Source: CAZAKO01 sp964546145 (GTDB lineage: Bacteria; Fidelibacterota; UBA2242). Taken from it: a DNA stretch of 11,066 nucleotides. Under the pieces are notes generated by a model. That model saw nothing but the letters and a program-made list of their open reading frames with translations, did no database searches and was not told the origin of the DNA. Below are positions 1-6,891 of this stretch, in pieces; the stretch's first letter is position 1; every line of letters starts with the position of its first letter. The stretch covers positions 1 through 11,066 of the forward strand of contig CAZJIU010000074.1 in assembly GCA_964546145.1 (NCBI GenBank), in the 5' to 3' direction. The position numbers and the translations under genes were made by a program.

Positions 1-633
1 ACCGTTGGGGAAATTGAAAATGAAACCTTTAATGCCGCAGCTGCCACATTCACGGTGCATGGGGTCAATGTTCATCCGGGTTATGCCAAAGGGAAAATGA
101 TCAATGCTGTTCGAATTACAGCAGAGATAATCAAGCAGCTGGAAAAGGACCCCGCCCCAGAGAATACCGAGAAAAGAGAAGGATATTTACATCCCTATGT
201 AATTGAAGGTGGAGTTGAAAAATCTACCATCAAAATCCTGATTCGCGATTTTGTGCAGCAGGGTATGGATGAAAAAGCCCGGCGACTTAATCAGGTTCGG
301 GATTCAGTTGCTGCTAATTATCCACTGGCGAAAATCGAGTTGGAGATCAAAGAGTCCTACCAGAATATGAAAGTGAAATTGGATGAAGAACCAAAGGTGG
401 TCGAATATGCCCTGGAAGCTGTCAAACGAGCTGGGATTGAACCGCACCTGCAGTTGATTCGCGGTGGTACCGACGGAGCCAAGCTCTGTTTTATGGGTTT
501 ATTGACGCCGAATATTTTTACGGGTGGCCATAATTTTCATAGTAAATTGGAGTGGATCGCTTTTCAAGATATGGAAAAAGCGGTTAATACCCTGGTTCAA
601 TTGGTTCAGATTTGGGTTGAGAAGAGTCTTTGA
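1..633 (+). CDS. pepT: Tripeptide aminopeptidase PepT (peptidase T), C-terminal part, 5' end outside the window
   Basis: Reading frame 1 is open from the first base to the TGA at 631-633, so the gene enters from the left; the apparent internal start at 55 is only a GTG codon inside the gene. PepT is a cytoplasmic M20-family zinc aminopeptidase that removes the N-terminal residue of tripeptides. The fragment (210 residues) matches the E. coli enzyme as I know it along its whole length: the TVGE-E-FNAA stretch at the beginning, HPG-AKG-M (from base 73) in the lid/dimerisation domain, the IRDF segment, the RGGTDGA motif (460-480) and the TGG-N-H segment whose last His (538-540) corresponds to the C-terminal zinc ligand. 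The missing part would carry the first metal-binding His and Asp. No frameshift is visible. It is followed after 54 bases by another peptidase gene on the same strand. Identification is very secure. Confidence 0.96.
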   Translation, partial: TVGEIENETFNAAAATFTVHGVNVHPGYAKGKMINAVRITAEIIKQLEKDPAPENTEKREGYLHPYVIEGGVEKSTIKILIRDFVQQGMDEKARRLNQVRDSVAANYPLAKIELEIKESYQNMKVKLDEEPKVVEYALEAVKRAGIEPHLQLIRGGTDGAKLCFMGLLTPNIFTGGHNFHSKLEWIAFQDMEKAVNTLVQLVQIWVEKSL

Positions 634-635
634 CC

Positions 636-667
636 TTGACAGCTAGATGGTGAAATAACCTGATAAT
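636..667 (+). promoter_or_regulatory. Possible sigma70-like promoter before the M49 peptidase gene
   Basis: A perfect TTGACA lies at 636-641, just after the pepT stop. The best -10-like match is GATAAT at 662-667 within a very A/T-rich stretch. The spacer is 20 bases, longer than the usual 16-18, so this may be chance or weak. If it is real, the M49 gene can be transcribed independently of pepT. Confidence 0.25.
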
Positions 668-687
668 AAATATATAAAGGATGAAAA

Positions 688-2367
688 ATGGATTTAGCAA
701 AATTAAAATCATTAGTAATGTTGTTAGTACTGTTTTTGATTGTAGCAGTCCAAATCAATTGTGGAGAGAAAGTGAGTAAGTCCAAGATGAGCCTCGATTA
801 TGTCAAAGGTGAGCTGGCTAAGCTGGCGCCGGTTGAGTTAAAATGTGATCTCTCAAATCTGGGAGTCAGCGATCAGAAGGTATTGACTCGCCTGATCGAA
901 GCCGGGCGAATTATTGATGAACTTTTTCTGCGGCAGGTTAGTACAGAAAATGTAGAATTACGGGATCGTTTACAGAATTCAACTAATCCTAAGGATTCCT
1001 GCTATCGGGAGCTTTTTAATGTTATGTTTGGGCCATGGAATCGGCTCGAAGCAGACCGGCCATTTTTAGGTACAAAGGCCAAACCGCTCGGGGCTGGTTA
1101 TTATCCTGAGGATATGACGAGAGAGGAGTATCTTGAGGCAATTCGTGAAGATCCGGCAAAAAAGGAAGCATTCGAAAATGCTTTTACAGTATTGAGAAGG
1201 GATTCCCAGGGGAAATTGATAGCTGTTCCTTATCATAATGAATATGTCGGATTGGTTGAGGGAGTCAATCGTTTATTGAATGAAGCCGCCGAACTTACCG
1301 AAGATCCGACTCTGAAAAATTATCTAAAATTGCGTGCCCGGGACTTAATGACGGATGATTACTACGAAAGTGATTTAGCCTGGCTGGATTTAGCCGGTGA
1401 TCTCGAAGTAGTGATTGGACCTTATGAAGTATATGAGGATCAGCTGTTCAGTTATAAAGCTGCCTATGAGGCTTTTATTTGTGTGGTGGATCATCAAGAA
1501 AGTCAGAAATTGAAAAAAGTTGCCGGTTATTTAAATGATTTGGAGGCATATCTGCCGATTCCGGATCAGTATAAAAATTTCAATCGCGGCAGTTCCTCTC
1601 CGATTAAAGTTGTTAATGAGGTATTTGCAGCAGGTGATACCAAGGCGGGGATTCAAACGACAGCTTTTAATCTGCCCAACGATGAACGGGTTCGGGAGGC
1701 CAAAGGATCGAAGAAAGTGCTCCTAAAAAATGTGGCTCAGGCTAAATACGAGAAATGCTGGATTCCAATTGTCAATGCGATCCTGGCTCCTGAGCCTTTG
1801 CAAAAAGTCTCTTTTGAAGCTTATTTTAATCATGTGCTAATGCATGAAATTTGTCATGGCTTGGGACCGGGAATGCTTACCTTAGAAGATGGTACCAAAA
1901 CTACAGTTAGTCATGAGTTGAAAGAACTCTATCCGGTCATTGAGGAGTGTAAAGCCGATGTCTTGGGACAGTATACCTATCTTTATCTGATTGAGAAAGG
2001 CGTTTTTCCGGGTAGTACGAGAGAGTCAGCCTTAGCTAGCTATTTGGGTGGCATGTATCGCTCAATCCGATTCGGGATTGATTCAGCCCACGGCGGTGGA
2101 GTTGCGATTCAGTTTAATTATTATTTTAAACAGGGAGCTTTTTATCAGGATAGAGATGGTAAATTAAACCTGGATGAAGAAAAATTAGTCCAAGCGATCA
2201 GAGATTTGGCGCATGAATTGTTAATCATTCAAGCACATGGTGATTATGCTGCTGCTCAAGCATTGGTACAACAATATCGGATTATGACTCCATTGGTGAA
2301 TGATTATATCATTCAATTAAAAAATGTGCCAGTAGATATCCGTCCATCTTTTCCTGCCGCAGGTTAA
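688..2367 (+). CDS. M49-family (dipeptidyl-peptidase III-like) zinc metallopeptidase, exported or lipoprotein form
   Basis: The 559-residue product has a hydrophobic N-terminal segment (residues 8-24) followed by Cys25. The context VQIN-C is a poor lipobox (Gln at -3, Asn at -1), so lipid anchoring is possible but unproven. The active-site signature is HEICHGLGPG: His386 and His390 would bind zinc and Glu387 would be the catalytic base. EECKAD at 419-424 supplies the third ligand, Glu420. Typical DPP III has the six-residue HEXXGH; this five-residue form resembles Caldithrix DPP III (HEISH) and the M49-like part of plant Nudix hydrolase 3 (HECCH). No Nudix domain is present, and the protein is shorter than eukaryotic DPP III (over 700 residues). 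AHGGGVAIQFNYYF (from about residue 469) is probably another conserved active-site segment. Family activity is release of N-terminal dipeptides; the substrate here is unknown and activity may be weak. The start has AAGGA at 677-681, six bases upstream. Neighbouring pepT suggests peptide use. Confidence 0.88.
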   Translation: MDLAKLKSLVMLLVLFLIVAVQINCGEKVSKSKMSLDYVKGELAKLAPVELKCDLSNLGVSDQKVLTRLIEAGRIIDELFLRQVSTENVELRDRLQNSTNPKDSCYRELFNVMFGPWNRLEADRPFLGTKAKPLGAGYYPEDMTREEYLEAIREDPAKKEAFENAFTVLRRDSQGKLIAVPYHNEYVGLVEGVNRLLNEAAELTEDPTLKNYLKLRARDLMTDDYYESDLAWLDLAGDLEVVIGPYEVYEDQLFSYKAAYEAFICVVDHQESQKLKKVAGYLNDLEAYLPIPDQYKNFNRGSSSPIKVVNEVFAAGDTKAGIQTTAFNLPNDERVREAKGSKKVLLKNVAQAKYEKCWIPIVNAILAPEPLQKVSFEAYFNHVLMHEICHGLGPGMLTLEDGTKTTVSHELKELYPVIEECKADVLGQYTYLYLIEKGVFPGSTRESALASYLGGMYRSIRFGIDSAHGGGVAIQFNYYFKQGAFYQDRDGKLNLDEEKLVQAIRDLAHELLIIQAHGDYAAAQALVQQYRIMTPLVNDYIIQLKNVPVDIRPSFPAAG

Positions 2368-2387
2368 TTGATTACTAAAAATAAAAA

Positions 2388-2415
2388 AAGGGTCACTATT
2401 AATTCAGTGACCCTT
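2388..2415. terminator. Perfect 10-bp stem-loop after the M49 gene, intrinsic-terminator-like
   Basis: Arms AAGGGTCACT (2388-2397) and AGTGACCCTT (2406-2415) are exactly complementary, with an 8-base loop, and begin 20 bases after the M49 stop codon. The upstream flank is an A-tract (2377-2389, one T). Read on the minus strand this gives a stem followed by a long U-tract, a strong intrinsic terminator; read on the plus strand the U-tract is poor (TT then GATCTATCTT). It may therefore work in both directions, better against antisense transcripts. Its position between unrelated genes supports a terminator role. Confidence 0.6.
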
Positions 2416-2780
2416 GATCTATCTTGATAAGGGGGGTTTTTGAGGTACCCTCCCCGGATGTTAATGAGGGGATTTTATGAGGGATATTACGGCACATCCA
2501 GGGAGGGGGAGGGGATATAGGTTTTGCTCAATCCTTATCATCATTTCAAATATCAAAAACATGAAATTTAACTACAATTATTATGCCAATCAATCTCTTT
2601 GTCAAAATTTTCTATCAATTAGATTACATTGTGATATTAGAAGTTACAACCTATTCTGAAAAAAGTTGATGGAGCACGGGTGAGCAATTTTTAAATCTCT
2701 GATCTCAAATAACTTAATTCTGCCCTATTTAACAATTTTTTTATATATTTGTTTCATAGAAATTCAAATGGAGATAACTG
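2416..2780. other. Gene-poor spacer with G-rich and inverted-repeat structure
   Basis: No convincing gene is present. The left part holds G-runs at 2431-2436, 2468-2471, 2481-2483, 2501-2503, 2505-2509 and 2511-2514. The C-rich stretch 2448-2460 can pair with 2495-2507 (12 of 13 positions, one C/A mismatch, 34-base loop). An imperfect tandem repeat TGAGGGGATTTTA (2465-2477) / TGAGGGATATTA (2478-2489) sits inside the loop. The right part (about 2520-2760) is strongly A/T-rich. A 60-codon frame at 2477-2659 is preceded by GAGGGG but has a low-complexity, unrecognisable product, so I do not call it a gene. Confidence 0.6.
2744..2751 (+). promoter_or_regulatory. TAnnTTTG-type -7 promoter element upstream of the response regulator
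   Basis: TATATTTG at 2744-2751 is an exact match to the Bacteroidota -7 consensus TAnnTTTG and lies about 30 bases before the GTG start. I see no clear -33 TTTG partner at the expected distance. No good sigma70 pair is visible either (TTAACA at 2729-2734 lacks a convincing -10). The stretch is so A/T-rich that a chance match is quite possible, and whether this organism uses that promoter type is unknown. Confidence 0.28.
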
Positions 2781-3530
2781 GTGAGAAAAGTACTTGTCGT
2801 AGACGATGAAGTGGAAATATTGGATATGGTGAAAAACCTTTTGGAAGTGCATGATATCGCGGTTGAAACTCTCTCAGAAGCGAGTAAGGTTCTCGATACC
2901 ACTCTGAAATTTGAGCCTGATCTGATTATTCTGGATATTAATTTACCTGATGGAAATGGAATCGAACTGCTTAAAATTCTAAAAGAGAAGCCGCTGACCT
3001 CCTTCATTCCAGTTATTCTGCTGACCGGACAATCTGCCATTGATTCTCAAATTACGGGATTAATGTCAGGTGCCGATGATTATGTAACCAAACCATTTGA
3101 TTTAAACCTGCTGTATGCCCGGGTTGTGAGTGTTCTGCGCCATTCACTTTCTCACACTCGGCTCAAGTATGATCAGCGAAATCTATTAAACTATCTGGTC
3201 AGCCACTATTCTAAAAGAGATTATACAATTTTTACGAAATTGGGCCAGGATTATCCCGATTGTCCCAAATATTGGCAGGGATTTATACCAGATTTGATAA
3301 TCGAAAAAGGAACGAAATATCGCTGCTTCAACTTTGAGACCACTCAATCAATTGTCGAGGAAAATTTCCTCGAAAGACTCAAGGCTATGGCTGAAATTGC
3401 TAGTAGTTGGCGATATCCAATTGAATTGAATATAATTGTGCGGACTAAAGAGAATTTGAAGCTTGCCGATAAAATAATTGAAGAGAACCGACTGCCGATT
3501 AATGTTAGGTATTTCAAAAAGCTCTCTTAA
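2781..3530 (+). CDS. Orphan response regulator: receiver domain plus PD-(D/E)XK-like C-terminal domain
   Basis: Residues 3-120 form a complete CheY-like receiver: acidic pair Asp8/Asp9, phospho-acceptor Asp52 in LILDINLPDG-type context, Thr82, Tyr101 and Lys104 (KPF). The acceptor, switch and Lys residues are all intact, so phosphorylation is expected. Residues about 130-249 contain no helix-turn-helix, GGDEF, AAA+ or other common output domain. The core GFIPDLIIEKG then FNFETTQSI resembles the beta-hairpin of the PD-(D/E)XK nuclease fold, with Asp171 and Glu186. The usual Lys two residues after the Glu is Thr188, so catalysis is uncertain and a binding role is possible. This fold assignment is inference from pattern only. 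The start is GTG, chosen because GGAG (2770-2773) lies seven bases upstream and the receiver begins immediately. No histidine kinase is in the window. The gene stands alone, 75 bases before the tetR-like operon. Confidence 0.85.
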   Translation: MRKVLVVDDEVEILDMVKNLLEVHDIAVETLSEASKVLDTTLKFEPDLIILDINLPDGNGIELLKILKEKPLTSFIPVILLTGQSAIDSQITGLMSGADDYVTKPFDLNLLYARVVSVLRHSLSHTRLKYDQRNLLNYLVSHYSKRDYTIFTKLGQDYPDCPKYWQGFIPDLIIEKGTKYRCFNFETTQSIVEENFLERLKAMAEIASSWRYPIELNIIVRTKENLKLADKIIEENRLPINVRYFKKLS

Positions 3531-3568
3531 TTCGCTTCAGCATTAATTCCACCATTCATAGAATTTGC

Positions 3569-3597
3569 TTGAATAATTGCTAGAGATGTATTAAAAT
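3569..3597 (+). promoter_or_regulatory. Candidate promoter of the tetR-RND operon
   Basis: TTGAAT (3569-3574) and TAAAAT (3592-3597) are separated by 17 bases, the preferred sigma70 spacing; TTGCTT (3565-3570) with TATTAA (3589-3594) is an overlapping alternative with 18. Either would start transcription only a few bases before the ATG at 3606, giving a very short or leaderless transcript. That is unusual, so the call is tentative. The right end overlaps the inverted repeat described at 3595-3628. Confidence 0.3.
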
Positions 3598-3628
3598 GGG
3601 AACGTATGATACAAGAAACGTTTCCATT
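3595..3628. promoter_or_regulatory. Near-perfect inverted repeat over the tetR-like start codon, candidate operator
   Basis: AATGGGAACGT (3595-3605) and ACGTTTCCATT (3618-3628) are complementary at 10 of 11 positions around a 12-base spacer; the single exception is a G/T pair, which would still pair as G-U in RNA. The element covers the Shine-Dalgarno-like GGGA and places the ATG at the first base of the loop. TetR-family proteins commonly bind palindromes at their own promoter, so autoregulation of the operon is a plausible reading. An RNA hairpin controlling initiation is an alternative. Confidence 0.45.
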
Positions 3629-4256
3629 GAGTAATAAGGAACTGCCGCTAAAGGTTCGGCCGATCCTCGAACACGCCCGCTTCCGAATTATGCAAAGTGG
3701 AATTCGAACCTTTACGATTGAAAAATTAGCCCGCGATTTGAAAATCAGTAAAAAGACTATTTACAAAATATTTCCGTCTAAAGAAGAATTTGTCGAGGCG
3801 GTCCTGCTTTATCACTTTGAAGAACTATTTTCCAAAGTGCGACAATTGCCCGATCACCCTGAGGATCCCCTGAGACATATATCGCTAACGCTCAACATTA
3901 TCTTACAGCAAACATCACTTATGACTGCTTCTACAATGTACGAGGTCAAACTTTATTATCCACAGGTGTGGCAGCAGATTGAAGATTTCCAATCGGGAGT
4001 CTTGAAGAATTTGCTTAATGGTTTTAAGAAAGCTCGTCAGATGGGATTAATCCGCAAAGATCTCAAATTGGATTTCATCACCGGTTTGATTATGCAGATT
4101 GTCCAATCGGTATTTCAGCCTGAATTTTTTATTAATTATTCCTACACAATTCCGGAGATGGTGCGCATGTTTATTGATCTGATTATGAACGGAATGATGG
4201 AAAGTGGTTATCCTTTTGACATCCGGAATATCGCAGGAGACAGCAATCAGCGATGA
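3606..4256 (+). CDS. TetR/AcrR-family transcriptional regulator
   Basis: The product has 216 residues, a normal TetR length. Residues 17-65 form the DNA-binding domain: the helix around ILEHARFRIMQSG, then the HTH TIEKLARDLKISKKTIYKIFPSKEEFV (about 38-63), with the usual aromatic residues of the recognition helix. The remainder is an all-helical ligand-binding and dimerisation region with no recognisable ligand signature. It is the first gene of a co-oriented run and its TGA overlaps the ATG of RND exporter 1 (ATGA at 4253-4256), so both are made from one message. By family precedent it is probably a repressor released by the pump cargo or a related hydrophobic molecule. The ATG is preceded by only a weak GGGAA (3598-3602), and the start lies within an inverted repeat that may be its own operator. 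Confidence 0.93.
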   Translation: MIQETFPLSNKELPLKVRPILEHARFRIMQSGIRTFTIEKLARDLKISKKTIYKIFPSKEEFVEAVLLYHFEELFSKVRQLPDHPEDPLRHISLTLNIILQQTSLMTASTMYEVKLYYPQVWQQIEDFQSGVLKNLLNGFKKARQMGLIRKDLKLDFITGLIMQIVQSVFQPEFFINYSYTIPEMVRMFIDLIMNGMMESGYPFDIRNIAGDSNQR

Positions 4257-6544
4257 AACAATGGATTGATCGTGTGCTAAAATATCCGCGGAGTGTAATC
4301 GCCTTTATCATTCTGGTGACAATTGTCCTCGGTTCGAATATTCCTAAATTGCGACTGGATCCCGATGTCAAAGCCATGCTCCCGCCGGACTTCGATCTAA
4401 TTGTTTCAATGGATAAGATGGATGAGCTTTTCGGAGGCTCGGAATTGGTCATCATGGCTTTGACTGGTGATGACATTTTTAGTCAGCAAACGCTGAAAAA
4501 GGTCGCCAAGATTACATCTGAAATTGAGGCTTTTCCATTTGTCGAGAAAGTAGTCTCATTGACAAATGCTGAGGATATAATCGGCAGCGAGGATGGTTTT
4601 GAAGTCAGTGAGATAATAAAAGAATTTCCCCAGAGTCAAGCGGAAGTAGAACAAATTAAGCAGCGTCTGCAACGTAATGAATTGCTTTATGGTAACATTG
4701 TTTCGCGGGATTTTAAAAGTACTGCCTTGATTATCATGCTTGCGAATTCCAATAAGTCCAATAACGACGAAGAAATTTACCAGGCTTTAACCGAATTAAA
4801 ACAGCGTTATGAGAATCCGGAGATTATTCACCTGGCTGGTTATTCGTTGACTCGTCAGGCATTGTCAGTGGTGATGCGGCGGGACATACTAATCCTATTC
4901 CCCTATGGAGTAGTTTTAATGATCTTTTTCCTGGTTTTTAGTTTCCGCAGTTGGATTGGGGCATTTTTACCTTTTGTGATTCTCATCCTGATTGCGATAA
5001 ATACCTTAGGATTAATGGGGCTTCTTGGATTAAAATTTACCATCATCGGGTTGATAATTCCGGTGATGTTGATTGCGGTAACCAGTAGTTATAGTATTCA
5101 TATTATTTCTCACTATTTTGAAGAATATGCCATTGAATCGGAAAGCAGGAGTAAGGATGAGATAATTCGATCATCCCTTGGATTATTAAGAACCCCGGTA
5201 TTTTTGTCTGCATTGACCACCCTAATAGGTTTTCTGAGTCTGCAGTCGCATGTGCTGCCACCGATCCGGGAATTAGCCCTTCTGGTTTCATTTGGAATTG
5301 TGGTTGCCTTTATCCTGAGTATGACTTTTTTACCGGCGGCTTTGAAAATTTTACCTTTTTCGATTCACCTGCAAAAAGGACGTGCGTCACGGCGATTCAA
5401 TGTATTTCTGGACAGATGGGGTAAATTTTTTGTCCATAATAAAACCATGTTTCTGGTTATAATAGTCGGTGCAGTGATTTTAATTTCTACCGGGATTCCC
5501 AGAGTCAGGGTTGACACCAATCCAATTTGTTTCTGGGAAAAGCAATCGGAAATCCGCCAGAGTAACGATTTCATTGATTATCATTTTGGCGGTTCTTCAC
5601 AATTATCTGTCTGGGCCAAAGGGGATATCAAATCACCAGAGTTTTTAGGGAAGATGGAGCAACTTTCGGATTATCTGAAAACCAAGCCCCAGGTAACCCA
5701 GGTTGTCTCAATTGTCGATCAGTTGAAATTGATGAATCAAGCCTTTCATGGTGACAGTGCGGAATATTACTGTATTCCGGAGACGCGTGAGCAAGTGGCG
5801 CAATATCTCTTTTTGTATACTCTGAGTGGTGACCCGGAGGATTTGGATCAGTTTGTTGATTATGATTACCAGCAGGCGCAGATTCAAGCCCGGGTGATCG
5901 AAATGGGTTCGACGGCATCCTATAAGCTCTATCGTGACTGTAAGGATTTTATTAATAAAAATCTGAGTCGGGAGGAATTTCCTGAGGTCACCGGCTTGAC
6001 GGCTTTAATCGGCGTATTAGCGAAGATGGTGGTAAACGGGCAAATTCGCAGTCTGATTGCTTCGATCATCCTGGTCTGCCTGGTGACGGCTTTGATTTTT
6101 CGGTCGCTAGCGGCAGGTCTGCTTTCCATCCTGCCGTTGACCGGGGCAATTCTGATTATTTTTGGATTAATGGGTTATCTCCATATAAACCTCGATATGG
6201 CGACAGTTATGCTGTCCAGCATTTTGATTGGGGTAGGAGTTGACTACATGGTTCACTTTCTGTTTCGCTATCGATTGGAAGTCAGAAGTGGTTACAGTTG
6301 GACAAATGCAGTGCCCCGCACCCTGCGTACCAGCGGGAAGGGAATTTTATATAATGGAATTTCAGTCGTGATTGGATTTTGTGTATTGCTGTTTTCGGGA
6401 TTTTTACCGATTTACTTTTTCGGTTTTTTAATTGTTTTTTCGATTATCGCCTGTTTACTGGGAGCGCTGACGGTCTTGCCTTCCATATTAATTATTGCCA
6501 AACCCAAATTTATTTCTAAGAAAAACGGGAGAGCTAATGAGTGA
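4253..6544 (+). CDS. RND superfamily exporter 1 (HAE3/MMPL type), COG1033-like
   Basis: This 763-residue inner-membrane protein has the internal duplication of RND transporters: TM1 (14-29), a periplasmic domain (about 31-205), TM2-6, then TM7 (399-415), a second periplasmic domain and TM8-12 (from about 601). DVKAMLPP (38-45) and VDTNP (420-424) follow TM1 and TM7 as expected for HAE3 members. Two compact periplasmic domains of about 180 residues distinguish it from AcrB-size pumps. In TM10 the proton-relay motif GVGVDY is present (Asp664). In TM4 the matching position is Ser279 in TSSY, where its paralogue downstream has Asp. The family moves hydrophobic or lipid molecules using proton-motive force; cargo here is unknown. 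AGGAG (4235-4239) is 13 bases from the ATG, too far for good initiation, so translation is probably coupled to the tetR-like gene by the ATGA overlap. Confidence 0.93.
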   Translation: MKQWIDRVLKYPRSVIAFIILVTIVLGSNIPKLRLDPDVKAMLPPDFDLIVSMDKMDELFGGSELVIMALTGDDIFSQQTLKKVAKITSEIEAFPFVEKVVSLTNAEDIIGSEDGFEVSEIIKEFPQSQAEVEQIKQRLQRNELLYGNIVSRDFKSTALIIMLANSNKSNNDEEIYQALTELKQRYENPEIIHLAGYSLTRQALSVVMRRDILILFPYGVVLMIFFLVFSFRSWIGAFLPFVILILIAINTLGLMGLLGLKFTIIGLIIPVMLIAVTSSYSIHIISHYFEEYAIESESRSKDEIIRSSLGLLRTPVFLSALTTLIGFLSLQSHVLPPIRELALLVSFGIVVAFILSMTFLPAALKILPFSIHLQKGRASRRFNVFLDRWGKFFVHNKTMFLVIIVGAVILISTGIPRVRVDTNPICFWEKQSEIRQSNDFIDYHFGGSSQLSVWAKGDIKSPEFLGKMEQLSDYLKTKPQVTQVVSIVDQLKLMNQAFHGDSAEYYCIPETREQVAQYLFLYTLSGDPEDLDQFVDYDYQQAQIQARVIEMGSTASYKLYRDCKDFINKNLSREEFPEVTGLTALIGVLAKMVVNGQIRSLIASIILVCLVTALIFRSLAAGLLSILPLTGAILIIFGLMGYLHINLDMATVMLSSILIGVGVDYMVHFLFRYRLEVRSGYSWTNAVPRTLRTSGKGILYNGISVVIGFCVLLFSGFLPIYFFGFLIVFSIIACLLGALTVLPSILIIAKPKFISKKNGRANE

Positions 6545-6863
6545 GAGAATAGATAAAAAGGTGTCGAGGATTGTATTTCTTGCTTCGGGACTAATTATTC
6601 TGTATTGGGTGATCAAAGGATTAATCTGGTTATATCACTGGTTCATCGGGCTGCCGCCATATAGTTCCGGATGGTGGACATCGCTGGGGCAATTTTGTCT
6701 AAATAATCTCAGCATCATTATCGTAGTATATCTGATTATCTGTCTGCAAATAGCCGGGATTGCCGAATTTCGATTTAAAAAGAATTTTCTAAAGGCGTTT
6801 TTGCTGGGAATCATCATCACTCCGCCATTAATGATGGTTGTCTGGGGAAGGCGAACAAAGTAA
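6537..6863 (+). CDS. Small three-helix membrane protein between the two RND genes
   Basis: I do not recognise a family. The 108-residue product has three hydrophobic segments (about 11-35, 57-75 and 85-103), a charged N terminus (SERIDKK) and a basic C-terminal tail (GRRTK). The loop after the first helix is rich in Trp, Pro and Gly. The frame is open further upstream to 6495, but ATG 6537 is preferred because GGGAGAG (6527-6533) lies at the right distance and the upstream codons fall within exporter 1. It overlaps the end of exporter 1 by eight bases, and 28 bases separate its stop from the ATG of exporter 2. The position suggests an accessory subunit or assembly factor of the pumps; this is inference from context alone. 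Confidence 0.75.
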   Translation: MSERIDKKVSRIVFLASGLIILYWVIKGLIWLYHWFIGLPPYSSGWWTSLGQFCLNNLSIIIVVYLIICLQIAGIAEFRFKKNFLKAFLLGIIITPPLMMVVWGRRTK

Positions 6864-6891
6864 TCAAATTTGGATTTATCATTAGCAAGTG

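Noticed and set aside
55..633. Treating the frame from 55 as a complete short gene
   Set aside because: Codon 55 is GTG within an uninterrupted frame from base 1 that matches PepT residues on both sides, so the gene is cut by the window edge.
2477..2659. 60-codon plus-strand frame in the spacer with GAGGGG just upstream of its ATG
   Set aside because: The start lies inside an imperfect tandem repeat, and the product is rich in Asn, Ile and Tyr as expected from translated A/T-rich DNA, with no recognisable motif. A real small protein cannot be fully excluded.
2741..3040. 99-codon minus-strand frame over the receiver domain
   Set aside because: The opposite strand encodes a complete, conserved receiver domain; the Ser/Thr-rich antisense product is typical of reverse-strand reading.
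5628..5918. 96-codon minus-strand frame within exporter 1
   Set aside because: Antisense to a conserved coding region, Pro/Ser/His-rich product without motif or ribosome site; a shadow, like the other minus-strand frames in the window.
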